A stretch of DNA of 7,672 nt from Candidatus Poseidoniaceae archaeon. GTDB taxonomy: Archaea > Thermoplasmatota > Poseidoniia > Poseidoniales > Poseidoniaceae. Below are positions 1 to 6,073 of the stretch, one piece after another. The translations under genes and the position numbers were made by a program. Position 1 is the stretch's first letter. Every line of letters begins with the position of its first letter. The notes beneath the pieces were generated by a model. That model saw only the letters and a list, made by a program, of their open reading frames with translations, ran no database searches and was not told the DNA's origin. Where the stretch lies: NCBI GenBank assembly GCA_029250385.1, contig JAQXFJ010000211.1, positions 1-7,672 on the forward strand, in the 5' to 3' direction.

Positions 1-155
1 GTATTAATCGAATTTACCCCATCTTTGAATTCTATACTCACTTCAGATGAACCATCTGAGAAAGTAGTCACTGTACTAGCTGCCGCAAAAGGGGTTAGAA
101 TCATTAACAAAGTCAAAAAAAGTGAAGTTTTTATCTGGTTTTTTTCAATCGCCAT
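1..155 (-). CDS. Secreted protein, N-terminal fragment (cut by window edge)
   Basis: An open minus-strand frame starts at ATG (155-153) and runs off the left edge after 51 complete codons. It begins MAIEKNQIKTSLFLTLLMIL and continues TPFAAASTVTTFSDGSSEVS. A short n-region with lysines (residues 5-9) is followed by a hydrophobic core (about 11-24) and an AAA-S small-residue site (24-27), which is a classical Sec signal peptide. The mature start (TTFSDGSSEVSIEF) is a Ser/Gly/Asp-containing beta-strand pattern that I associate with large extracellular proteins of Marine Group II archaea; that link is recollection, not a search. An in-frame stop (171-173) lies just upstream and no ATG, GTG or TTG intervenes, so the start is firm. 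There is no GGTG-type SD, which suggests a very short leader. Function cannot be given because nearly all of the protein is outside the window. Confidence 0.75.
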   Translation of the reverse strand, partial: MAIEKNQIKTSLFLTLLMILTPFAAASTVTTFSDGSSEVSIEFKDGVNSIN

Positions 156-189
156 GCTATCGCCTACACACTACCAAAGCGTCTATCAC

Positions 190-197
190 TAAAATAC
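190..197 (-). promoter_or_regulatory. TATA-like element of the secreted-protein gene
   Basis: The minus strand reads GTATTTTA here, about 40 bases upstream of the ATG at 155. Archaeal transcription normally starts about 25 bases downstream of the TATA centre, giving a start near 168 and a leader of roughly a dozen bases, consistent with the absence of an SD. The same octamer occurs on the minus strand upstream of the biotin carboxylase gene (6055-6062). The assignment is inferred from position and sequence only. Confidence 0.35.
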
Positions 198-341
198 ATC
201 GCTTTTTCGAGTGATAAAGGCTCAATTCGTCATTATTGATTTGGCATAATAACAAATTGCGTTTCTAGGGATTGTTTCCTCTTTAAATTAAGACAATTAA
301 ACCGTTTTTACCTAATTTGAAAACGTAATTAACACTCACAG

Positions 342-351
342 AAACCGGTTT
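342..351. repeat. Perfect 10-base palindrome AAACCGGTTT
   Basis: The sequence is a perfect dyad in the middle of the divergent intergenic region. It could be a binding site for a dimeric helix-turn-helix regulator serving either flanking gene, but a palindrome of this size in AT-rich DNA can arise by chance. Confidence 0.25.
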
Positions 352-425
352 GTTCGACCCTAACGAATTGCAAACTTACAAGATTTACCAATTGTAGCAA
401 AAACATGATGTCGCAAAACCTCATG

Positions 426-441
426 ATGAAATCTATTTCAT
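426..441. promoter_or_regulatory. Inverted repeat ATGAAAT-CT-ATTTCAT, possible operator upstream of the thioesterase
   Basis: Two 7-base arms separated by 2 bases form a dyad centred about 45 bases upstream of the thioesterase ATG. The AT-rich core (AAATCTATTT) is the best-placed TATA-like sequence for that gene, so a dimeric regulator bound here would occlude the promoter. One arm overlaps the second copy of a CATGATG direct repeat (404-410 and 422-428). That this is an operator is inference; only the symmetry and the position are seen. Confidence 0.35.
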
Positions 442-478
442 GGCGTGACTTCTTCAAGTAGAAACTATTGCCTATGTC

Positions 479-934
479 ATGGAACCTTATTCCAAAGAGC
501 CGGTCACGCTAATTGAGCACGTTTTTCCAGGAGACACCAATGACCATGATACCTTATTTGGTGGCAAATTATTGTCGATAATGGATAAAGCTGGAGGAAT
601 ATCATGTTCTAAATTTGCCCATCGCGAATTTGTCACTATTTCGATTGATACGCTGAAATTTATTGCCCCAGCAAGACAGGGTGATTTGCTTGAGGTGACT
701 GGCCAGGTAGTCTACACTAGCACTCACACTGCATGCTCAAAAGTAACTGCTTTTGCCCTAAGTAAAGCAACATGGGAAAAAAAGAAAATCTGTGAAGGGT
801 ACTTTTTCTTCGTGGCGATTGATTCAATGATGCGGCCAATACCAATACCGCAATTTGTTGTCGAAAATGATGATGAACAAATTGAATGGGACAAAGCAAA
901 GCGGATAAGATCTAACATGGTTGATCAAAAGTAA
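479..934 (+). CDS. Acyl-CoA thioesterase, hotdog fold (YciA/BACH type)
   Basis: This 151-residue protein is the usual size for a single-hotdog acyl-CoA thioesterase, which hydrolyses acyl-CoA to free fatty acid and CoA in the cytoplasm as a multimer. The family signature lies near the N-terminus: FPGDTN (16-21), then LFGGKLLSIMDKAGG (26-40), matching PxDTNxxGxxFGG and the following helix. Asp36 corresponds to the catalytic aspartate and Asn21 to the conserved active-site asparagine. The strand IDTLKFIAPARQGD (56-69) matches the family's VxxxxFxxPxxxGD segment, and the protein ends in a charged tail. Residue 24 is Asp where relatives usually have Gly. The start is set by an in-frame stop at 446-448 with no other start codon between. 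The downstream SelB-like gene follows 47 bases later with its own SD and may be co-transcribed. The family assignment is strong; chain-length specificity cannot be read from the sequence. Confidence 0.88.
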   Translation: MEPYSKEPVTLIEHVFPGDTNDHDTLFGGKLLSIMDKAGGISCSKFAHREFVTISIDTLKFIAPARQGDLLEVTGQVVYTSTHTACSKVTAFALSKATWEKKKICEGYFFFVAIDSMMRPIPIPQFVVENDDEQIEWDKAKRIRSNMVDQK

Positions 935-969
935 TTGTTAGTAGCCCGTAAATTCATTTGAAGGTGCTC

Positions 970-973
970 GGTG
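970..973 (+). promoter_or_regulatory. SD (GGTG) that decides the start of the SelB-like gene
   Basis: GGTG at 970-973, extended to GGTGGG, sits 8 bases before the ATG at 982 and pairs with the CACC of the archaeal 16S 3' end. It favours the ATG over the in-frame TTG at 958. Another GGTG at 963-966 is too far upstream to be the best site. Confidence 0.6.
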
Positions 974-981
974 GGATAGAC

Positions 982-2004
982 ATGACTGTATTGAATGTGG
1001 CAATGTTTGGCAGCGATGAATTAGCCAAAGATGTTGCTAAAGCAACAGACCAAAGGGATGTTCATACTTATGTTCACAAAGAATTAACCGATGGTGAAGC
1101 AAAAATCATCTCAATAATTAGACCTGCAAAATTTCCTGAACGCTTACGTCCATTATTGAATGCAATTTCTGCCGGCAGAGTAGGTCTAATAGAAATAAAC
1201 GAAATTGATGCAACATTGGGTGAGGTAATAGTCGCCTTTGCTAGTTCTAGTATCAAACGAGGAATTGCAGTTATTAGGCCGTTAGATGGTGGATGGGTTG
1301 ACCAAGACATGGTTGAGAAAATGTTCATGCAAGCTGGATTGGATGGCTGGCAATTTATGCAACCTGATGGATTAGAAATTAGAAACCAACTTTATGTATT
1401 GATGGACGAGATTAACGATGAGTTAATCCAATCTGCGCAATCACCGTTAGTCGTTAGTATCGACCAATACTTCAATGTCAAAGGCATTGGACTAGTTGCG
1501 ATTGGATACGTTCAATGTGGTACCCTGAAAGTTCATGATGAATTACATATATTACCGGCAAAAGGTAATGGAAGTACAAAATCACTGCAAGTAATGGATG
1601 ATGACGTACCTGAGGCTCGTTCTGGAGACAGAGTCGGAATTGCCTTGAGAAATGCCAAAGAAGAATCGCTTAGTAACGGGTCTATCATCGTGAAGCCGGC
1701 GTTGCTAGATAAAAAAACTAATACTGATGTCCCATTATCGGTAATTGAACACAAGTCATCTAAGCTGAAATTATCAACTTCTCCGTTTCAAAAGCGCCAA
1801 TTAGCCCAAGGTGACGTAATACATGTCAGCCTAGACTTGCAGTTTATTGTTGGAAGAATCAAATCAGTCGATGGAGATAATTTGATTGTTGAATGGGAAT
1901 CTCCACTATATGTTAGGAGAGATAACCCTGAGCAAGCAATTATTTCTCAATTAGACTCAAAACCAAGAATTATCGGTTCGGCTGAGTTGCATCAAAATCA
2001 ATAA
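982..2004 (+). CDS. Archaeal SelB-like protein (aSelBL type): EF-Tu domains II-III with degenerate G domain
   Basis: This 340-residue protein has the layout of an EF-Tu/SelB-class translation factor but without GTPase motifs. Residues 1-150 follow the Rossmann-like order of a G domain. However, the P-loop position reads FGSDELAK (9-16) instead of GHVDHGK, no DxxG switch is visible, and the NKxD base-specificity motif is absent. Residues 155-240 match beta-barrel domain II: VVSIDQYFNVKGIGLVAIG (158-175), then GTLKVHDELHILP (180-192) and the SGDRVGIALRN segment (214-224). Residues 255-338 look like barrel domain III. Archaeal SelB-like proteins with lost GTP-binding motifs are an established family of unknown function. 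A TTG start at 958 would add eight residues, but ATG 982 has an SD and is preferred. An RNA- or ribosome-binding role through domain II is inference. The gene lies 47 bases after the thioesterase, probably in one transcript. Confidence 0.8.
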   Translation: MTVLNVAMFGSDELAKDVAKATDQRDVHTYVHKELTDGEAKIISIIRPAKFPERLRPLLNAISAGRVGLIEINEIDATLGEVIVAFASSSIKRGIAVIRPLDGGWVDQDMVEKMFMQAGLDGWQFMQPDGLEIRNQLYVLMDEINDELIQSAQSPLVVSIDQYFNVKGIGLVAIGYVQCGTLKVHDELHILPAKGNGSTKSLQVMDDDVPEARSGDRVGIALRNAKEESLSNGSIIVKPALLDKKTNTDVPLSVIEHKSSKLKLSTSPFQKRQLAQGDVIHVSLDLQFIVGRIKSVDGDNLIVEWESPLYVRRDNPEQAIISQLDSKPRIIGSAELHQNQ

Positions 2005-2021
2005 TTCGGCCAAAATTAACC

Positions 2022-2040
2022 ACCCGAAATAACGGGTTTT
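2022..2040 (+). terminator. Hairpin plus T-run after the SelB-like gene
   Basis: ACCCG (2022-2026) and CGGGT (2033-2037) form a 5-base stem with a 6-base loop and run straight into TTTT (2037-2040), 17 bases after the stop codon. A second, longer-range inverted repeat encloses it: AACCACC (2018-2024) with GGTGGTT (2057-2063). Archaea mainly need the T-run to terminate. The stem is short, so confidence is moderate. The promoter of the next gene must lie in or just after this structure. Confidence 0.4.
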
Positions 2041-2096
2041 ATTGGAGTAAATTTCCGGTGGTTTGATAACCTAGACAATATGCTTTGATTATTGGG

Positions 2097-3698
2097 ATGC
2101 ACTCTTCTAGCCGCGTAGCATATTCATCACCTGAGTCAAATGATGTTAAAATCGACTCGTTATACCTTGACGGTGCCGTAGGAAAAGTAGTTGCAACTAT
2201 CGATGAGAGAATGTTAAGTTTGGAAACCAGAACTGGACATGCATTGGACATAAAGTTACATTCAATTAACCGAGTACACCACCATCATACAAGATTAGTT
2301 CCCGGCTATTTTGCCGCCGCAGGACTTGCCTTAATTTGGTCTAGTATCCGCATATTCTCTAGCCCAATGGTGCAAGCGGCAACCATGCTTTCGGGTATTG
2401 GTTTGATGATAGGATGGGCAGTAACTCGAAAACCTACATTGACTATTGACACGGAAGTTGGTGATTGTCACGTGATTACCGGCAATGATTTTTCTTTACT
2501 AAAAGTAAATACAATTCTAATGAAACTACAACGTGGTTTTTCACTCAGCGATGCTGTTGATGGATTGGAATTACTTGAAGGGGACACCAACTATCCCAGG
2601 AATTCCTCGCTTGAGCAACATGAAGTTCCGGTCAGCGTTGTAGAAGTTAGTAGGCCTGAATCAATCGCCAGCTTTCTTTCGACCGACCTTGCTGAATCAG
2701 TAACAACAGCGGCTGAACCGGGATTTTCAATTGATGCAGAATTATTTGACTTTGATATGCCAATACAAACAAACCAAGAGCAAGCCCCAACTTGGTTAAA
2801 TCAGCCCACTAGCCCACGAGTTCAAAGTTCTCATGCAGGCGATGCACTAGTCCAAAGAGGCATCCACAATGTCACAGATCGTAGAGAACGCCAAAGTAGA
2901 GAATCTATGCCGATGTTCAATGCTTTGGATGTAGATTTAACAACTGTGCCAACTCAACAAAATAATGCCGTGCCAAACCGCGGACTTATACCTCAAAGCG
3001 ATAATTACAATTTGGAAGCTGGTCCTGCATCTATGCCGGAAATATTACCAAGTTTTTGGAACCGAGATGGTTATCACAACCCCAATGAGCAAAGTCATGA
3101 TATTCATGAAGAAGGATTCTCTGCTTTTTCATCCCCTGACCAATTACTTGGCAATATTGACGAGAATGGCGATGTGGTAGAATCACTTGTCGCAACTGCT
3201 AGAAGGTCTTCACAAACAAAGAGGACTGTCACATCACAAGACAAAACAACTATCGATTCAAAAACAACCTTGTTGAGAAGAAAAGCGCCACTAAAAAATT
3301 CTAGACTTATCAAGAAAAAAGGTCAAAATGGCACACGAGAGTCTTTGAGAAATAGACTGGTACCATCCCAAATTAGAGAAGCTGTTAGTTCAGTATCCAA
3401 CCGTATCCTTAGCAGCCTAGAGCAAGGAGTTCAAGCCAATTCGCTAAGAGAACGTTCTGATGAAGCATTGGAGCAAGAATTAGAATCTTTCAGCAACTTA
3501 GCAAAGGAAGGTCTGCTACCCGATGAAAAGGTTAGGGAGCTTGAAGAAACTACTCGTAGAAGAAAAGCCATCATAGAGCAAAATCAACAAGAATTAGCAG
3601 AACATGAAGGCCAATTTTCGTGGCAAGAATTGGTTGATTCTGAAGACCATCACAGTTCTACTGCCGGCAAAGGTGGACTACCAAGGATCGATTTGTGA
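2097..3698 (+). CDS. Membrane protein with two N-terminal helices, long low-complexity region and charged C-terminal helix; function unknown
   Basis: I do not recognise a named family in this 533-residue protein. Residues 20-60 are beta-rich. A histidine run (61-64) precedes two hydrophobic helices separated by only a few residues (about 67-88 and 91-110), giving a hairpin in the membrane. A second beta-rich patch plus helix follows (115-158), so the helices appear inserted in a small folded domain. Residues 165-360 are low in complexity and acidic, rich in Ser, Gln, Asn, Pro and Asp, and probably disordered. Residues 365-425 are strongly basic. Residues 450-505 form a charged helix pair (EALEQELESF to RKAIIEQNQQ) that may be coiled coil; LAKEGLLPDEKVRELEE (468-484) loosely resembles the SHOCT helical hairpin. 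A TTG start at 2085 would add four residues; ATG 2097 is preferred, without an SD. The reading frame is intact. Membrane placement is likely; a scaffold or tether role is inference only. Confidence 0.7.
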   Translation: MHSSSRVAYSSPESNDVKIDSLYLDGAVGKVVATIDERMLSLETRTGHALDIKLHSINRVHHHHTRLVPGYFAAAGLALIWSSIRIFSSPMVQAATMLSGIGLMIGWAVTRKPTLTIDTEVGDCHVITGNDFSLLKVNTILMKLQRGFSLSDAVDGLELLEGDTNYPRNSSLEQHEVPVSVVEVSRPESIASFLSTDLAESVTTAAEPGFSIDAELFDFDMPIQTNQEQAPTWLNQPTSPRVQSSHAGDALVQRGIHNVTDRRERQSRESMPMFNALDVDLTTVPTQQNNAVPNRGLIPQSDNYNLEAGPASMPEILPSFWNRDGYHNPNEQSHDIHEEGFSAFSSPDQLLGNIDENGDVVESLVATARRSSQTKRTVTSQDKTTIDSKTTLLRRKAPLKNSRLIKKKGQNGTRESLRNRLVPSQIREAVSSVSNRILSSLEQGVQANSLRERSDEALEQELESFSNLAKEGLLPDEKVRELEETTRRRKAIIEQNQQELAEHEGQFSWQELVDSEDHHSSTAGKGGLPRIDL

Positions 3699-4619
3699 CT
3701 ACCCCACAATGGCTCTAAACTGGGATAATCTTTCACTAAATGCGTCATTATCCAACGATAGCAAACCACTGGTTCCAAAGGATTCCAAGGTGAAACTAGC
3801 TGTCACTGTGGCCCTTACTAACGCCTCTCTTAGCTCATCTCTAGAGACATCTCCCGAACCCGAAGCCAGATATGCTGCAATTGTGCCAGCAAAGGAATCC
3901 CCACACCCTGTAGGATCGACCACTAATTCGGTTGGATAGGCTGGCAGAGCAATCATGCCACCTTGATGAAAAGCGATTACCCCGTGTTCGCCTTTCTTTA
4001 CCACTAAACTATTACAATCGACCATAGAAATTAATTTCTTGGCTGCTCTTACCAAGTTATCGTCATCCGCTAACATCTTTACTTCACCATCATTGATGAT
4101 TACCAAATCGACACGCTTCATAACCGAAAGCAAGTCATCCCGAGCAATCTCAATCCACAGATTCATTGAATCAAGCATAGAGAGTCGTTTGCCATGGGCT
4201 TGTTTCAATACTTGCGCTTGTAAGGCTGGAACAAGATTAGCACAGAATAACACTGTTGGTTCTGTTGATGATTCTGGTACTTTTGGATTAAAGTCGCCAA
4301 ATACATTCAAGTGCGTATCGTGGGTTTCTGCAACGCCCATATCTCCATGATAAGAGCCCTCCCAGCGGAAGGTTTTGCCATCAGCAATCTCAAGTCCCGA
4401 TAAGTCCAAACCTTGGTTCTCTAACATTTCGATATCTGATTCTAAAAAATCTTTACCAACTACGCCGACTAAGCCAATTTTTGATAAATTGAGATAATTT
4501 GCATGGAAACGGCTAGCAATCCCTGCATATACTGCTGAGCCACCAAGTGCATCCTCGACCTTACCTGCTGGAGAACTTACGCTATCATAGGCGATACTGC
4601 CAACCATCAATACATCCAT
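3699..4619 (-). CDS. PfkB-family carbohydrate kinase (ribokinase-like)
   Basis: This 306-residue cytoplasmic kinase is full length for the ribokinase/PfkB superfamily, whose members phosphorylate sugars or nucleosides with ATP. The N-terminal GSIAYDSVSSPAGK (7-20) and ALGGSAVYAG (24-33) match the substrate-binding start of the family, IGLVGVVGKDF (48-58) the following strand, and INDGEVKML (175-183) the NxxE motif involved in magnesium binding. DPTGCGDSFAG (235-245) is the family signature with catalytic Asp241 and anion-hole glycines; Cys239 replaces the usual Ala. The LDSMNLWIE segment (149-157) and the GSxAxDxVxxPxGK opening suggest a prokaryotic ribokinase-like subgroup without a firm substrate. 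The gene follows biotin carboxylase after 9 bases with a strong SD, so the two form an operon. Its TAG abuts the stop codon of the opposing membrane-protein gene. Family is certain; substrate is unknown. Confidence 0.9.
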   Translation of the reverse strand: MDVLMVGSIAYDSVSSPAGKVEDALGGSAVYAGIASRFHANYLNLSKIGLVGVVGKDFLESDIEMLENQGLDLSGLEIADGKTFRWEGSYHGDMGVAETHDTHLNVFGDFNPKVPESSTEPTVLFCANLVPALQAQVLKQAHGKRLSMLDSMNLWIEIARDDLLSVMKRVDLVIINDGEVKMLADDDNLVRAAKKLISMVDCNSLVVKKGEHGVIAFHQGGMIALPAYPTELVVDPTGCGDSFAGTIAAYLASGSGDVSRDELREALVRATVTASFTLESFGTSGLLSLDNDAFSERLSQFRAIVG

Positions 4620-4622
4620 AGT

Positions 4623-4629
4623 ATCACCC
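4623..4629 (-). promoter_or_regulatory. SD (GGGTGAT) of the PfkB kinase gene, overlapping the upstream stop codon
   Basis: The minus strand reads TTAGGGTGATACTATG: the last G of the biotin carboxylase TAG (4631-4629) is the first base of the GGGTGAT element, which ends 3 bases before the kinase ATG (4619). The overlap points to translation of the kinase from a shared mRNA, perhaps by re-initiating ribosomes. Confidence 0.65.
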
Positions 4630-5969
4630 TAACCGAGTAACTCCTGATGATTATCGATATATTGTATGGTAATATCACCATTGATGAAATCTTTTTCATC
4701 CATAATTCTTCGATGCAATGGTATCAAATGTTGTACTCCTGTGATCTGTGTTTCATCCAGTGCTGTGCGCATTCTTCTGATTGCGTCTTCTCTATCTCTA
4801 CCCCAAGTTAGTAATTTTGCTAGCAATGAATCAAAACAACCGGGCATCTCGTATCCTGGGTGAGCATGGGTATCACACCTTACCCCAAAACCAGAGGGGA
4901 AATGACAATCCCACAATCTACCTGGGCTAGGCACGAAATCTTTGGGGTCTTCAGCATTTAATCGGCATTGAATCGCGTGGCCTCGCCATGTAATATCGGC
5001 TTGCTTGAGTGGCAGATCTTCACCTTGGGCAACCCTTATGCCCAGTTCAACTAGATTATATCCAGTTAAGAGTTCAGTAACTGTATGTTCTACCTGAACT
5101 CTTGGATTAACTTCTAAAAAGTAAAAGTCACCATTGGCATCTCGTAAAAACTCGAATGTTGCTAAACCTTTGTAGCCAACTGATTCTGCACCCCGGCAGA
5201 CTAAGTCGCCAATTTCTGCCCGCTTATCTTCAGATAACCATGGCCCTTCTTCAACCAGTTTCTGATGTCGCCTTTGAATCGAACAAAACCGTTCACCAAA
5301 ATGTATTGCGTTTTTTCCATCACCAAGCACTTGGAATTCTACATGTTGAGCACCTTGAATATACTTTTCAACAAATACTCGCTCATCGCCAAAGGCTGAT
5401 TTAGCTCGCGACATGCATAATTTCAGGGCACTAGCAAACTGTGATTCATCATCAACAATTTGCATACCAATTCCACCGCCACCAGCTGCTGCTTTAATTA
5501 TCACGGGGTAACCGATTTCCTTTGCCAGATTATCGGCAACTTTGGCATCAGAAATTGGCTCAGAGGATCCTTTAGCAACTGGTAGGCCTGCTGCTTCCAT
5601 TGCGGCTCTCGCTTTGATTTTATCACCAAGTAAAGAAATAACTTCGCTAGATGGGCCAATGAAAGTAATACCTTCCTCGGTCAATCGCTGGACAAAATGT
5701 GAATTTTCGGCTAAAAAACCATAACCTGGATGTACTGCATCGCATTCCAATTCTTTCGCAGCAGCGATTACTGACTCAATATCTAAGTAAGAATCTAGCG
5801 GATTTGTGCAATAATTTGGATATGCAACGTCTGACATCATTACGGGTAACGATAAGCGGTCTTCTTTGCCATGGATAATCGCAGCCTCGATACCCATGTC
5901 GCGAAGAGTTCGCAATATTCTGAGGGCTATTTCTCCCCGATTCGCTATCAAGACCCGCTTGAATCCCAT
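4629..5969 (-). CDS. accC: Biotin carboxylase subunit of an acyl-CoA or pyruvate carboxylase
   Basis: This 446-residue protein is a complete biotin carboxylase, which uses ATP and bicarbonate to carboxylate biotin on a carrier protein. The N-terminal domain opens KRVLIANRGEIALRILR (4-20) and includes HPGYGFLAEN (80-89). The ATP-grasp domain carries GDKIKARAAM (115-124), Lys159, the glycine-rich AAAGGGGIGM (160-169) and FCSIQRRHQKLVEE (228-241). The metal and bicarbonate centre is EVNPRVQVEHTVTE (286-299), with Glu286, Asn288, Arg290, Gln292 and Glu294, and Arg336 in HAIQCRLNAEDP (331-342). These line up with E. coli AccC at a constant offset of two, so the enzyme should be active. EVNPRVQVEHTVTE resembles pyruvate carboxylases more than bacterial AccC (EMNTRIQVEHPVTE), so the symbol is by homology and the acceptor (acetyl-CoA, propionyl-CoA or pyruvate) is open. 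No carrier or carboxyltransferase gene is present nearby. No SD precedes the ATG, as expected for the first cistron. Confidence 0.93.
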   Translation of the reverse strand: MGFKRVLIANRGEIALRILRTLRDMGIEAAIIHGKEDRLSLPVMMSDVAYPNYCTNPLDSYLDIESVIAAAKELECDAVHPGYGFLAENSHFVQRLTEEGITFIGPSSEVISLLGDKIKARAAMEAAGLPVAKGSSEPISDAKVADNLAKEIGYPVIIKAAAGGGGIGMQIVDDESQFASALKLCMSRAKSAFGDERVFVEKYIQGAQHVEFQVLGDGKNAIHFGERFCSIQRRHQKLVEEGPWLSEDKRAEIGDLVCRGAESVGYKGLATFEFLRDANGDFYFLEVNPRVQVEHTVTELLTGYNLVELGIRVAQGEDLPLKQADITWRGHAIQCRLNAEDPKDFVPSPGRLWDCHFPSGFGVRCDTHAHPGYEMPGCFDSLLAKLLTWGRDREDAIRRMRTALDETQITGVQHLIPLHRRIMDEKDFINGDITIQYIDNHQELLG

Positions 5970-6054
5970 AACCCGAGGTAAACCAAGACAATCTATGAGT
6001 AAAACGGTTGTTTAGCATTGCTACCCTGCTGTTTAGAACGGCCGGATTTCGGCA

Positions 6055-6062
6055 TAAAATAC
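6055..6062 (-). promoter_or_regulatory. TATA-like element upstream of the biotin carboxylase operon
   Basis: The minus strand reads GTATTTTA, identical to the element upstream of the secreted-protein gene. It predicts a transcription start near 6033 and a leader of about 60 bases. A weaker GTTTTA at 6005-6000 would instead give a nearly leaderless mRNA, which fits the missing SD better. Which one is used cannot be decided from sequence. A small dyad, GCCG-GATTT-CGGC (6041-6053), lies between the two. Confidence 0.3.
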
Positions 6063-6073
6063 CTTCAAAGGGT

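Larger units (their letters stand above)
156..478. other. Divergent intergenic region, 323 bases without a supported gene
   Basis: This stretch separates the leftward secreted-protein gene from the rightward thioesterase gene, so it should carry both promoters. It is very AT-rich. It contains a TATA-like element facing left (190-197), a perfect 10-base palindrome AAACCGGTTT (342-351), two CATGATG direct repeats (404-410 and 422-428), and a 7-base inverted repeat with a 2-base spacer (426-441). I see no tRNA-like fold, no tandem repeats and no transposon remnant. The only small frame near the thioesterase is an 18-codon one at 405-461, described among the findings. Confidence 0.6.

Noticed and set aside
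958..981. TTG start adding eight residues to the SelB-like protein
   Set aside because: ATG at 982 has a GGTG SD at proper spacing and TTG 958 has none; the added residues do not resemble the family start.
2085..2096. TTG start adding four residues to the membrane protein
   Set aside because: The ATG at 2097 is closer to the usual archaeal start choice, and the extension carries no information.
3604..3939. 111-residue plus-strand frame crossing the convergent junction
   Set aside because: It overlaps the 3' ends of both the membrane-protein and kinase genes out of frame; the low-complexity sequence has no motif, so it is a shadow.
5776..6018. 80-residue minus-strand frame overlapping the start of biotin carboxylase, reading past its ATG
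   Set aside because: It lies in a different frame of a well-supported gene, shows no recognisable motif and has arginine/serine-rich shadow-like composition.
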